A DNA stretch of 64,000 bases from VRUE01 sp963816785 (lineage in GTDB: Bacteria; Actinomycetota; Thermoleophilia; Solirubrobacterales; 70-9): assembly GCA_963816785.1 (NCBI GenBank), contig CAWFLL010000004.1, positions 1,550,001-1,614,000 on the forward strand. Reading direction: 5' to 3'. The notes beneath the pieces are model-generated. The model was not told the DNA's origin, did not search any database, and saw nothing but the letters and a program-made list of their open reading frames with translations. Shown here one piece after another: positions 18,020-27,877 of this stretch (positions within the stretch are counted from its first letter, which is position 1; the number at the start of each line of letters is the position of its first letter). The translations under genes and the position numbers were made by a program.

Positions 18020-18948
18020 GCGCCGTCGCCGAGCTGATCGCCGACCGCGGCGAGGCGGCGGCGGACGGGGAGTTCTTCCGCTCGCGCCCGTTCCTGGACG
18101 CCGAGGGCGTCACCCACACGCTGCGGATCGAGGCCGGTGAGCGGGAGCTGCTCGCTCCGCTCGTGGTGCGGGACATCTCGGGGACCGATCATCGCGACGC
18201 GACCTCCCCCTACGGGTATCCGGGAATCGCCGGCCCGCCGGGCGCGCCGGTGGATCCCGCCTCGATCGACTTCGGCGCCACCGGTCTGGTCGCGGTCTTC
18301 ATCCGCCACGCCCTCGGCGCGCCGCCGCTGACGGGCGCAACGGAGCGCAACGTCGTCCAGATAGCCGACCACGAGCTGCCGCCGAAGAGCCGCTCGAGCG
18401 ACCGCAGTCAGATCAACCGCAATCGCCGCGAGGGCTATCAGGTCCGGTTGGTGCCCGGAGCGGAGGCCGGCGCCGCCGATCGCGCCGGGTTCCTCGCTGC
18501 CTACGAGCAGACGATGCGCCGCGCCAACGCGGACCAGCGCTACTTCTTCGGTGCTGCCTATTTCGACCGCATCCTCGAGTCGGATCGCGCCTGGCTGGCC
18601 CTCGCCGACGCCCCGGACGGCGGCGTCGCGGGAGGATCGATCGCCGTCAGCAGCGACGGCTTCCTCCACTACTACCTGAGCGGCAGCGCCGACTCGCAGC
18701 TGGGCGACTCGCCGATGAAGAACGTCGTCGCGGCCCTGGTCGAGTTCGCCGCCGAGCAGGGCATGCCGCTCAATCTCGGCGGCGGCATCACCCGCGGCGA
18801 CCGCCTCGAGGAGTTCAAGCGGGGATTCGCCAATCGCGAGCAGCCCTGGCACACATCGGAGATCGTCTGCGACTCGCGCACCTACGCGCACCTCAGCGGC
18901 GGCCGTGGCGAGGGCCGCTTCTTTCCCGCCTACCGGGCGCCCCGCTAG
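18016..18948 (+). CDS. FemAB-like / GNAT-fold acyltransferase
   Basis: 310 residues. The C-terminal half carries the FemAB/BioF2-like GNAT features: INRNRREGYQVRLVP, FLAAYEQTMRRANADQRYFF, HYYLSGSADSQLGDSPMKNV, then GMPLNLGGGITRGDRLEEFK and RGFAN. Relatives add amino acids or acyl groups to peptidoglycan or glycan precursors. The GTG start overlaps the previous stop. It is the last gene of the plus-strand glycan operon and converges with the DUF3105 gene nine bases away. The substrate is unknown. Confidence 0.8.
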   Translation: MSAVAELIADRGEAAADGEFFRSRPFLDAEGVTHTLRIEAGERELLAPLVVRDISGTDHRDATSPYGYPGIAGPPGAPVDPASIDFGATGLVAVFIRHALGAPPLTGATERNVVQIADHELPPKSRSSDRSQINRNRREGYQVRLVPGAEAGAADRAGFLAAYEQTMRRANADQRYFFGAAYFDRILESDRAWLALADAPDGGVAGGSIAVSSDGFLHYYLSGSADSQLGDSPMKNVVAALVEFAAEQGMPLNLGGGITRGDRLEEFKRGFANREQPWHTSEIVCDSRTYAHLSGGRGEGRFFPAYRAPR

Positions 18949-18957
18949 GCCCGTTTC

Positions 18958-19747
18958 TCAGCTCGACGGTTCGGCCGGGGTGGGGCCGGTCTTGAGCCTG
19001 AACGCGTTGACCGGCTCTCCGCCGTATTTGCCCCAGGTCGCCTCGCCAAAGGCGCGGATCGCGTCGAGCGTGATCGGGCCCTTGTACTCGTCGCAGCCGA
19101 GCAGGTTCGTCCAGGTGGTCGCCGCGACCGCGTAGTCCATGTTCGTCGTTGGGGAAGAACAGCGCCCCCCCGTAGATCGTGTCGTAGAGCCCCTTCAGGG
19201 CAAGCTGGTCTTTTTCGGGCAGTTCGGGGCTGTACTGGAGCTCCATCCTGCCGTGCTCGAGCGAGTGGACGATGTTGATTTCGTTCGGCATATCGGAGTA
19301 GGCGCCGTCGGCCTGCTGGAAGGGTGGCACGACGTGGTTGCCGGAGGTCGGCGGGTTGGTGCCGTAGTCGGGGGTCGCCGCGGTGGTGCCGATGTGGGTG
19401 TGCCCCTCGTCTTTGAGGTTCAGCCGCAGGTCGCATCCGGCCTGTTTCGCGGCCTGTTTCAGGTTCGTCACCTTGGCCGGCGGCGGCGGGGTTCCGGTCC
19501 GTTCATCCGGCGCGAGGCCGTTGGTGTCGCCGCTCGCCTGTTCGATGTGGGAGGTGCCGCTGCCATCGCCCCCGCCGCCCGAGCCTGCGATCACGATGAC
19601 GATCCCGGCCAGCACCGCCAGCCCGATCACGCCCGCCCCGACGTAGGCGAGCACCAGCCTCCGCTGGGCCTGTTGGGCCCGTGTGGACTGCCGCTGCTCG
19701 CGCACCTGGCGGAGCCGCTCCCGCTCTTCCTCCCTGCGATTGGCCAC
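18958..19747 (-). CDS. DUF3105 membrane-anchored protein (one frameshift)
   Basis: A basic, coiled N-terminus (RREEERERLRQVREQRQSTR), one TM helix (VLAYVGAGVIGLAVLAGIVI), a Gly/Ser linker, then the DUF3105 domain: DYGTNPPTSGNHVVPPFQQ, INIVHSLEHGRMELQY, and after the break AVAATTWTNLLGCDEYKG. The frame breaks near 19143 (FFPNDE, then MDYAVAA) and one missing base explains it. The GTG at 19747 is the chosen start, 22 bases after metF. The role of DUF3105 is not established; the domain should lie outside the membrane. Confidence 0.82.
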
Positions 19748-19769
19748 GATCTGTCGGCGGCAGTTTAGA

Positions 19770-20688
19770 TCAGTCGTGCATTGGGGCAGCCCCGGCGGCG
19801 GCGCCGGCGCGCTCCCAGGGCCGCGCCGAGCGCAGCGCTCCCAGCACCGCCCGCGTGGCCGGCGCCCTGTTGAGGGCGTAGAAGTGGATCCCGGGCGCGC
19901 CCCCGAGCAGCAGCTCCGCGCACTGCTGAGAGGCGTAGGCGATGCCGAGCTCGAACTCGGCCTGCTCGTCGCCGCCCGCCGCCTCGAAGGCCTCCTCGAG
20001 GCGGGGCGGGATCGAGGCGTCGCAGAGCTCGCAGATCCGCTTCGTCTGGGCGAAGCTCGCAACGGGGATGACCCCGGCGAGGATCGGGACCTCGATCCCG
20101 ATCTGGCGCGCGGCCTCGACGAACTCGAAGTAGACCCGGTTGTCGAAGAAGAGCTGGGTGATCAGGAACGACGCCCCCGCTTCGACCTTGGTCTTCAGGT
20201 ATCTGAGGTCGGTCTCGAGGTCGGGCGCCTCCGGGTGGACCTCGGGAAAGCAGGCGCCGCCGATCGTGAAGTCCCAGCCGCCGGAGATGAAGGCCGCCAG
20301 CTCGGCGGCGCTTCCCAGCCCTCCCTCGGGCTGGACGAAGTCGGCCTGCCCGCGCGGCGGGTCGCCGCGAAGCGCGAAGACGTTCTCGATCCCGGCCGCG
20401 GCGATCCGGTCGAGCGTCGCCGCGAGGCCGTCGGTCGTCTCGCCGACGCAGCTCAGGTGGGCCATCGTTTCGAGCCCCAGCTCCTCCTTCAGCGCGCTTC
20501 GTGATCTCGACCGTCCCCTCGCGGGTGGAGCCGCCGGCGCCGTAGGTCACCGAGACGAAGTCCGGCTCCAGCTCGCGCAGCGACCGGGCCGTCGTGAACA
20601 GCTGCGCTGTCGCCTCCTCGGTCTTCGGCGGGAAGAACTCGACCGAGAAGACGGGCCGCCGGGTGGCGAGGATTTCGTCGATTCGCAT
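19770..20688 (-). CDS. metF: 5,10-methylenetetrahydrofolate reductase (one frameshift)
   Basis: Reduces methylenetetrahydrofolate to methyltetrahydrofolate for methionine synthesis, using FAD. Motifs: RRPVFSVEFFPPKTEEATAQ at the start, FVSVTYGAGGSTREGTVEI, LSCVGETTDGL, GIENVFALRGDPPRGQADF, GGACFPEVHPEAPDLETDL, ITQLFFDNRVYFEF, GVIPVASFAQTKR, and a C-terminal GIHFYALNRAPATRAVLGAL. The frame breaks near 20490 between EITKR and KEELGLETMAHL. Length after repair is about 306 residues, normal for MetF. It is probably cotranscribed with the DUF3105 gene. Confidence 0.93.
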
Positions 20689-21378
20689 CGGCTGAGGGTA
20701 AGCCAAGCCGGCCCCGGACGCGGTAGCGCGGGCGCGAGATTGCCGGTTGTTATGAGCGCGCCCGCGCGCGAGCGGAGGAGCCGGCGCTTGTTCTGGCCTG
20801 GAAGTAGGCCTGGATGTCCTCGAGCCGCGGTCCAGTTCGCCATCGTGCCGACGCCGGCGGCCTTGCTGCGGACGCTGAGCGACTCGGGATGACCGTCGTG
20901 GCGCTGCGGCTGTCTCGCCGCCATCTCGGCCTCCGACCGTACTTTGGAGGCCGGACAAGTGGCCCCGGGGCCTCCAGAGGCCCAATTTCCTCGCAGTTTG
21001 CGGGGTACCTGGTTGACGGGACTGGCGCTCGCGGCTCCCGGGCGCTAGGTTCGCTCTGCGACTGGCAGAGAGAGGCCCCGCGGAAGCCAAGCGGGACACC
21101 ATCTCGAAGGTGGCGGGAACGAGCTTCTACGCGCGAAGGCTACGCGCGGGGCAGGCTTCGAACGTCACCGCCGGTCGTTTTTTCGTGCCTGCGGGCGCGT
21201 CGGGCGGTGTCCGAGCCGGTCCCTAGCGTGTCGGCGACTCGGAGAGCCTGCCCTCCGAGCTGCGCGACCGGGGCGCGACCTGGGAGCCGGGCGCTGGAGG
21301 CGATTCCCCGCGAGTATTCCGCCGCAGCTAGCCCGCCCGCTCCCTACTCTTACTGACCGTGAGGTGCGGACAGGCGCC
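20689..21378. other. 690-bp region with no supported gene
   Basis: Open frames on both strands look unlike proteins (Arg/Ser/Pro-rich, no motifs, no good ribosome binding site). On the minus strand a short stretch reading LEDIQAYFQART ends at a stop near 20752 and could be the end of a small damaged gene. Inverted repeats such as GGCCCCGGGGCC near 20960 are present. The metF promoter probably lies at the left end. I found no tRNA or known riboswitch. Confidence 0.35.
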
Positions 21379-22133
21379 ATGAGCGAGGGCGTTCGCTACG
21401 AGCGGGTCGGCGCCGCCGCGGTGCTGACGATCGACCGGGCCGGAGCGCCGCAACGCCGTCGATGGCGCGACGGCGGAGCTGCTGCGCCAGGGCCTGCGCG
21501 ATTTCGAGGCCGACTCGGAGGCCCGCGTGCTCGTCCTCACCGGGGCCGGCGGCGAGGCGTTCTGCGCCGGCGCCGACCTGAAGGCGCTCGACCTCGACGT
21601 CGACCACCCCGAGGGCCCGATGGGCGCCACCCGGGTGACGCCGTCGAAGCCGGCGATCGCGGCGATCGAGGGCTGGTGCCTCGCGGGCGGGGTCGAGCTG
21701 GCGCTCTGGTGCGACCTGAGGATCGCGACCGCCGGGTCGACCTTCGGCCTCTTCGAGCGCCGCTGGGGCGTCCCGCTGGTCGACGGCGGGACCCAGCGGC
21801 TGCCCGATGGTGATCGGGATGGGGCGGGCGCTGGAGCTGATCCTCACCGGCCGCCCCGTCGACGCGGAGGAGGCCCACAGGATCGGGCTCGTGAACGAGG
21901 TCGTCGCCCCGGGGGCCCACCTCGAGCGGGCGCTCGAGCTGGCCGAGCGAATCGCCTCCTTCCCGCAGGAGACGATGCTCGCCGACCGCCGCGCCACGAT
22001 CGAGGGCGCGGGCCTGCCGCTGGAGCAGGGGCTCGCCCTGGAGCACAGGATCGGCCGCGAGGTGCTCGAGGTCGCCGCCCGCGGCGCGGCGCGGTTCGCG
22101 GCCGGCGAGGGCCGCCACGGCGAGGGCGTCTAG
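21379..22133 (+). CDS. Enoyl-CoA hydratase/isomerase (crotonase) family (frameshifted)
   Basis: Crotonase-fold enzymes act on acyl-CoA thioesters. Seen: VRYERVGAAAVLTIDR, LTGAGGEAFCAGADLKAL (first oxyanion-hole strand), AIAAIEGWCLAGGVELALWC with DLRIA (second), FERRWGVPLVDGGTQRLP, MVIGMGRALELILTGRPVDA, and EEAHRIGLVNEVV. The frame breaks near 21450 (RPERRNAVDG-like region) and near 21805. The catalytic Glu expected before the GLV region is not certain, so the exact reaction is open. Its TAG shares bases with the stop of the convergent TetR gene (CTAG), and that regulator may control it. Confidence 0.82.
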
Positions 22134-22802
22134 GCGGGTTCCTGGTTGCCGGAGACGCGCCGCATCTCCTCCTCGGCCGCTTCCGGGCCGAGGTAGGGCA
22201 TCAGCACCGCGAAGACGAGGTCGGGGAGGATCCGTTCCAGCTCCGGGCCGCGGCCGGCGCGGACCTCGTCGAAGATCATCGAGGTGGCGCCGCCGATCGC
22301 GAAGCGCGCGGTGTCGGGCGGCAGCGTCTCCCCCTGGGGGGCGTAGTCGCGGCCTTCCTCGAGCAGTGGCGTGAACCGCGCCAGCGCCACGCCGGTAGCG
22401 CTCGCGGGCGTCCTCCCCCGCCGCGGTGATCTCGACCATCGCCATCCGCGCGATGTCGGACTCGGCCGCCAGCAGCTCGACCAGCGCCCGCAGCGCCGCG
22501 GTCATCCGGTCCGGCCAGCGCTCACCCGCTGCAGCCTCATAGGCGCTGGTCACATGGGCGACGAGGACGTCGATCACCGCGTCGTAGGCCTCGAGGAAGC
22601 AGGCCTCCTTGTCGTCGAACATTTCGTGGAACGTCTCGCGCGAGACGCCCGCCACCTCGATCACGTCGGTGACCGTGGTCGCCTCGTAGCCTTTGGCCGC
22701 CGCGACCCGGACCATCGCCTCCCGCAGCCTCTCGCGCTGCGACCGGACGGCGTAAGCCTCAGGAAGCCCGTGGCGTCCCTTCGGGGCGGAGGGAGTATCC
22801 AT
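22130..22802 (-). CDS. TetR-family regulator (one frameshift)
   Basis: The N-terminal HTH is complete: RSQRERLREAMVRVAAAKGY, EATTVTDVIEVAGVSRETFH, EMFDDKEACF. A helical ligand domain follows (WPDRMTAALRALVELLAAES), and after a break near 22385 the C-terminal part reads LERILPDLVFAVLMPYLGPE and AAEEEMRRVSG. The N-terminal extension GRHGLPEAY is the same type as in the TetR remnant at 3.5 kb. It is convergent with the crotonase gene and divergent from the nucleotide-sugar dehydrogenase gene, so either could be the target. Confidence 0.85.
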
Positions 22803-22866
22803 CGCATTCAGCCTAGGGCAGTGCAGGGGGTGCTGTCCAACGGGGGTGCCGCCTAGACTCCCGACG

Positions 22867-24115
22867 ATGAAGATCGGGATCGTTGGCCTCGGCTACGTCG
22901 GCCTGCCGCTCGCAGTCGCCTTCGCCGAGGCCGGTCACGAGGTGGTCGGCCTCGACACCGACCCGCGCAAGATCGAGGCGCTCGACGCCGGGCGCAGCTA
23001 CGTCGAGGACATCCCCGACGCGGCGCTCGCGCCGCTCCGCGGCAGTTTCCAGGCGACCAGCGCCTACCCTGACCTCGAGCCCTGCGAGGCGGTGATCGTC
23101 TGCGTCCCGACACCGCTGACGAGCTCGCGGGAACCCGACCTCTCCTACCTGATCGAGGCCGCCAACGCGCTCTCGAAGGTGCTCCAGCCCGGGCAGCTCG
23201 TCGTGCTGGAGTCGACGAGCTACCCCGGCACCACCAGGGAGCGGCTGCTGCCGATCCTCGAGGAGTCCGGGATGTCGGCCGGCGGCGACTTCCACCTCGC
23301 CTTCTCGCCGGAGCGGATCGACCCCGGCCGCACCGACTACACGATCAAGCACCACCCCGAAGCTCGTCGGCGGGGTGACCGAGGCCTGCGCCGAGCGCGC
23401 GCGCGAGCTGTACTCGCTGATCTGCGACGAGGTCGTCGTCCTCTCGACCCCCGACGCCGCCGAGCTGGCGAAGCTGCTCGAGAACATCTTCCGCTCGGTC
23501 AACATCGCCCTCGTCAACGAGCTCTCACAGCTCTGCGACCGGCTCGGCATCGACGTCTGGGAGGTGATCGACGCCGCCGCGACCAAGCCGTTCGGCTTCA
23601 TGCGCTTCGACCCCGGGCCGGGGATGGGCGGCCACTGCCTCCCGGTCGACCCGTTCTACCTCGCCTTCAAGGCTCGCGAACACGACTTCTACCCGGAGTT
23701 CATCGAGCTCGCCGGCAAGGTCAACCGCGCCCAGCCCGCCTTCTGCGTCGACCGGATCGTCCACGCCCTCAACGACGCCGGCAAGTCCGTCCACGGCTCC
23801 AACGTCCTGATCCTCGGCGTCTCCTACAAGTCCGGCGTCGGCGACACGCGCGAATCCCCGGCGCTGAAGATCATCAGGCTGCTGCGCGACCTCGGTTCCG
23901 AGGTCTCCTACCACGATCCCCACGTAGCCGAGCTCACCGAGCTCCAGCTCTCCTCGGCCGAGCTGCCGGGCGCCCTGCAGTCGGCCGACCTGGCCGCGAT
24001 CGTCACCGCCCACCCCGAGCTCGACTACGAGGAGGTCGTCTCGACCGCGCCGCTGGTCGTCGACTTCCGCGGCGTCACCCGCGGGATCAGGGCCGAGAAC
24101 CTGGTCCGGCTCTGA
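22867..24115 (+). CDS. UDP-sugar 6-dehydrogenase (WecC/WbpA-like; one frameshift)
   Basis: Oxidises a UDP-sugar (UDP-GlcNAc/ManNAc group is likely) to the uronic acid in two NAD steps. Seen: the Rossmann start MKIGIVGLGYVGLPLAVAFA, VIVCVPTPL, VVLESTSYPGTTRERLLPIL, FSPERIDPG; after a break near 23358, KLLENIFRSVNIALVNELSQ, KPFGFMRFDPGPGMGGHCLP with the catalytic Cys, and LILGVSYKSGVGDTRESPAL. Repaired length is about 416 residues. The product would feed a surface glycan, fitting the cluster at 14.6-19 kb. Confidence 0.9.
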
Positions 24116-24177
24116 GGGAGCCGATAGGTTTACGGGGTCCACCTGAACGCTCACGCCCGCGGGCGAGGAGGTTTGTC

Positions 24178-25217
24178 ATGACGAAGCGGAGCAAGTTGAG
24201 AGCGTGGTCATTGATCGCGTTCCTTGCCGTCGCCCTGTTGATTCCAGCCGGCGCCCAGGCGGCCACGGTCGTAAACGGCGACTTCGAGACCGGCAACCTC
24301 GGCGGCTGGCAGGTCTACAACAGCAGCCCGGCCGGGAACTGGTTCCCCTATACCGGAACCTCGACGCCGTTCCAGAAATTGGCCGAAGAGAACGAAGAAG
24401 AAGAATTCGGGCCATTCTTCGCGCCGCCACAGGGCACCTTCGCCGCGGTCAGCGACGAGCAGAACCCGGACACGACGATCCTCTACCAGGACGTCGCGCT
24501 CGAGCCGTACTACGCCCACCAGCTGACGATGACCTTCTACTACCGCTCGCTCGCGCCGATCAAAGTCCCCAACCCCAACACGCTCGCGACTGGGGTCGGG
24601 CCGCCGATGCTGCCCAAGAAGAAGGGTCCAACCAGCAGGTTCGGGTCGACGTCATGAGGCCGACGGCGCCGATCGAATCGCTCAACCCGAGCGACATCCT
24701 CGCCACCTTGTTCGCCAACAAAACCGGCGACCCCGTGACGCTGGCGCCGACCGTGCTCAGCGCCGACCTGACCCCGTTCGCGGGCCAGACGGTCCGGTTG
24801 CGGGTCGCGAATGCCGTCAACGACTTCATCTTCAACAGCGGCGTCGACGCCGTCTCGATCGCCAGCACGCCGCCGAACAACGTCTTCAAGAAAGGCAAGC
24901 TGAAGCTGAACAAGTCGAACGGCACCGGCACGCTGACCCTGACCGTGCCCGGGGCGGGGGTGCTGACGGCGGCCGACGCGGCCGGGGCGAAAAAAGCCAC
25001 CGCCAGCAAGAAGGGCAAGAAGCTCGTCAAGAAGGCCACCCTGAAACCGAAAGCGGCGGGAAAGGTGAAGGTGCCGCTGAAGCCGACCGCCGCCGGCCGC
25101 AAGACCCTGAATGAGAAGGGCAAGCTGAAGATCAAGGTGGTTCTGACCTTCACCCCCACCGGGGGAATCGCCAGCAAGCAGAACTTCAAGGGCACGCTGA
25201 AGCTGAAGCTCAAATAG
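24178..25217 (+). CDS. Secreted jelly-roll-like protein with Lys-rich C-terminal domain (one frameshift)
   Basis: GAGGAG lies seven bases before the ATG. A signal peptide (LRAWSLIAFLAVALLIPAGA) precedes a beta-sandwich domain opening ATVVNGDFETGNLGGWQVY, a form common in carbohydrate-binding or sorting-type exoproteins. The frame breaks near 24625 (PKKKG, then QQVRVDVM). The last ~110 residues form a lysine-rich beta repeat (VFKKGKLKLNKSNGTGTLTL, AAGKVKVPLKPTAAGRKTL, GKLKIKVVLTFTPTGG), a C-terminal domain I associate with Thermoleophilia surface proteins. The ligand is unknown. It stands alone, 62 bases after the dehydrogenase gene. Confidence 0.75.
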
Positions 25218-25222
25218 CCAGC

Positions 25223-25295
<73 letters not shown>

Positions 25296-25348
25296 GGGTG
25301 CCGGAAGGGCTCTGGCGAGCTGTTTCCGGCGCCGGGAAAGCGTAGAGG

Positions 25349-25642
25349 TCAGACGTCGAGCTGCGCCGCAACCTCGTATTTCTCGACCGCGACGCGCTGT
25401 CCCATGCCTTCGCCGGGAGGGCTCATCTCGTTCAGGGTCTGATCGCCCTGGCGGTAGTCGTCCTCCGTCTCGAAGAGGGTGATCGCGATCGAGCGGCCGC
25501 CCTCCTTGTCGTTGAGCAGGAGAAACTGCTTTGCCGGGACCCCCTCCGGCGGGCCCGAATCAGCGTCGGCCTGGATCCGCGAGGCCGTCTGCTCAAGGGT
25601 CTCGGCGTCGGCGCCCTCCCAACGTGCGACTCGTGCGTACAT
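25349..25642 (-). CDS. 97-aa hypothetical, ABM-like dimeric alpha/beta barrel
   Basis: A strong ribosome binding site (GGAGGAGG) precedes the ATG at 25642. The chain reads MYARVARWEGADAETLEQTA, KQFLLLNDKEGGRSIAITLF, ETEDDYRQGDQTL, and ends KYEVAAQLDV. The strand-helix-strand-strand-helix-strand pattern and length fit the antibiotic-biosynthesis-monooxygenase/EthD-like barrel. No catalytic residue is clear. A cytosolic protein is expected; its function is unknown. Confidence 0.8.
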   Translation of the reverse strand: MYARVARWEGADAETLEQTASRIQADADSGPPEGVPAKQFLLLNDKEGGRSIAITLFETEDDYRQGDQTLNEMSPPGEGMGQRVAVEKYEVAAQLDV

Positions 25643-25725
25643 CGCTACCTCCTCCAGTGGTTTTCGACCTTCCGGTCGAGGCTACCGCCCCACGCCCGGC
25701 TCGTCGTGACCAGGGCGTTTTCGAC

Positions 25726-27020
25726 TCACCATTTCTCCTGCGCCTCGATCGCCCGTTCGTAGGCCGCCTCGGCGCCGATGAACGGCGCCAGCGTCATGTA
25801 GGTGGCCATCGGGGCCAGCTCCGGCAGCGTCTCCGGGCCGTGCCGCTTCACCTGGTCGTGAATGAGCGCGTAGATGGCGCCCCCGATCGCCTCCGCGGCG
25901 ATCGGGGGGTGTCGGGCGCCATCTCGTACCCCGGCATCAGCAAGACCTCCAGCCCTTCCATCACCCGGTCACGCGTCTGCAGCGCCCGTTTGCCGACCGT
26001 GTACATCTCGACGGCGCCGAGGCGGGTGTACTCGGGCTCTTCGATCCCAAAGGCGAACATCGCCTCATAGGCCCCCCGCACCGACTCCTCCCAGCTCTTC
26101 GCCCGGCGGAAGGCCGGCAGCACGGTCCCGAGCATCTGGGCCGAACCGCTGTCGAGTGCAGCCAGGAAGGCCTCTTCTTTGCTCTCGAAGTGCCCGTAGA
26201 AGACCCGTTGCGAGGTGCCGGCGAGTTTCACCACCTCGGCCACCTTGGTCGCCTTGTATCCCTTCTCGGAGGCGATCGCGGCCAGGGCCCGCAGAACCCG
26301 CTCCGGTGGGTGCGCGACCGCCTGGCGCTCTGCGAAGGGGCGCGCTCGCCGACCCCGCCGTCGCATCGCCTCCAGGGGGCCCGGGGGTGGCGGGTAGGAG
26401 AGGCCCCAATCGGCGATCTCTGCCGCCAGCCGCGGCAGCTGGTCGGCTTCGTTGCTGTAGAGCCGCTTGTGGATCACCTTCTGCAGCCCGCCGATCATCG
26501 CCCGCACCATCTGCGGAGGCATCCCCTTGCGACCCGGTATCTGGTTCAGCTGTTCGACCCCGAATCGTTCGAAGATGTCGAGGGCCCGCTCGACGGTGGC
26601 TTCACCCTCGGGGCCTGCGGCGTAGACCTCGATGAAGCCCATCCTCGAGGCCGCCGGCTGCTCGGCGATCAGGCTCAGGAACGCTTCCACCGCCTGATGG
26701 ACCCGGGCCTCTCCCGTCGGTGCGTCCTCGGCCCGCTCGATCGCCGCGATCGTCGGCTCCACCAGCGCTTCGACCGCGGCCAGCAGGCACTCCTTCTTGT
26801 TCGCGAAGTGGTCGTAAAACGCAGCCCTTGAGACGCCGGCCATTTTCGCCAGATCGCCGATCTTCGTCGCCTCGTAGCCCTGCTCGGAGCTGATCGCGAC
26901 CATCGCCCCGAACAGGCGCTCGCGCTGGCTCCGGACCGTCTCCCCCGGGGTGTTCCCGCGCCCCGGGCGCATCCTCTTCGAGCGAAGATCAGCAGCGTTC
27001 CCCCACGGTGTCCGGACCAT
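25726..27020 (-). CDS. Tandem TetR-TetR fusion regulator (one frameshift near the end)
   Basis: One frame encodes two complete TetR units. Unit 1: RSQRERLFGAMVAISSEQGY, EATKIGDLAKMAGVSRAAFY, DHFANKKECLLAAVEAL, then a helical domain (FLSLIAEQPAASRMGFIEVY, MVRAMIGGLQKVIHKRLYS). Unit 2: RVLRALAAIASEKGYKATKV, AEVVKLAGTSQRVFYGHFES, KEEAF, then FGIEEPEYTRLGAVEMYTVG. The frame breaks near 25925; the other frame gives IAAEAIGGAIYALIHDQ and MTLAPFIGAEAAYERAIEAQ before TGA. About 430 residues in all, twice a normal TetR. The start is uncertain (27020, 26972 or 27059). A single chain could bind DNA as a pseudo-dimer. Confidence 0.85.
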
Positions 27021-27348
27021 GCTGGCACCACCATAACCGGGTACGAATACGTCGCCCACCCCCCGTTTTCGGCGCCACCCTTACGGTACGCGCTGCTTCT
27101 TATTCTCGCCGCTCCTTTCCTGCGAAAGTTGCCCCATAACTCCATTTTCCGACGCCATTGCCCACGCCGTCCATATCTTCGCTTTGACTTTGCGGACCGC
27201 ATGAGTTCTGATAGCTGGAGCGGCTGATATCCCTTTCCGCCGACTAGAGACCCGTTGGCGTTCCAAAGGAAGGGGTCGCGCGGCCAGTACCGCGGAGCTG
27301 CTTGAGCCGGCCCGACCCATCCCCTCGGAAAGGAGCGATCGACCTGAA
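27021..27348. promoter_or_regulatory. Divergent control region of the tandem TetR gene
   Basis: This 328-bp gap between divergent genes is AT-richer than its surroundings. It includes CCCTTACGGTACG at 27078-27090, close to motifs at 27630 and 43327. It should hold both promoters and the TetR operator, but no clear palindrome was found. A long minus-strand open frame crossing it does not look coding. Confidence 0.35.
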
Positions 27349-27507
27349 ATGGAGCCAGCAGATTCGACCGCCATCCCCGCCGGACGGGCCCTCAGCGCCT
27401 CTCGCCGCGCTCGCGCGGCGATGGTCGGCCTCGCCATCGGCCTCGCCGCGATGGTGGGGTGCGGCGCCCTCGGGCTGCTAATGAGCGCCGCGTTGTTCGG
27501 GGCGTAG
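27349..27507 (+). CDS. 52-aa small membrane protein
   Basis: The ATG at 27349 follows AAGGAG at a rather long spacing (about 13 bases). The product has a polar, basic start (STAIPAGRALSASRRARA) and one hydrophobic helix (AMVGLAIGLAAMVGCGALGL, LMSAALFGA) to the TAG. The single-TM layout with basic residues before the helix is plausible for a small inner-membrane protein. It lies opposite the tandem TetR gene and could be its target; that is inference only. There is no recognised family. Confidence 0.45.
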   Translation: MEPADSTAIPAGRALSASRRARAAMVGLAIGLAAMVGCGALGLLMSAALFGA

Positions 27508-27722
27508 CCAGCCGCCGCCTCGCCCTGGATCTCGGCTGGCGCTGGGCCCGAATGGCAAACCAGCTCCGGCCGATGTCCCCCCTCAGCAGCGATCCGCGTC
27601 CCCGGCCCCTCAGCCACGTTCCGAGATAGCCTTGCGGTACGTGAGGGTATTCAACGCTCGACCAGAAAGCCCCGCCCTAGAGCCAAATAAAACTGTCTCA
27701 GGCGGGAAATGCAAAACACCGG
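27508..27722. other. Upstream region of locus 2
   Basis: No gene is supported here. CCTTGCGGTACGTGAG at 27630-27645 resembles a sequence at 43327-43345 after C4 and may be a regulatory site. Confidence 0.3.
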
Positions 27723-27751
27723 TTGACAGTTGCGGAGCGCAATGGTACGTT
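27723..27751 (+). promoter_or_regulatory. Sigma70-like promoter for the A3-B3-A4-B4-C4 operon
   Basis: A perfect TTGACA at 27723-27728 is followed by a 17-base spacer and TACGTT at 27746-27751, in an AT-richer stretch. It leaves a leader of about 120 bases before the A3 GTG. The genes after it are nearly contiguous for 15.5 kb, so this may be the main promoter of locus 2. Confidence 0.5.
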
Positions 27752-27877
27752 GCCGTTTGCATTCATGTGGAAGTGGATGCGGAGAAGAGAGACGGCCACC
27801 CCGCCGCGGTCAGGGGATCCGCAGAAGCGGATCGGGACAACGGGGGGCGGCCACAAAAGCTAGGGAGAGGTATCGCA

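Noticed and set aside
20814..21356. Plus-strand 180-aa frame between metF and the crotonase
   Set aside because: Composition is Arg/Ser/Pro-rich with no domain, and no start signal supports it.
27081..27617. Minus-strand 178-aa frame across the divergent promoter region
   Set aside because: It crosses a likely control region and the small membrane-protein gene, and has a low-complexity composition.
27632..27877. Longer A3 start upstream of the GTG at 27878
   Set aside because: It would put 82 polar, non-signal residues before the signal peptide and would place the start upstream of the promoter at 27723.
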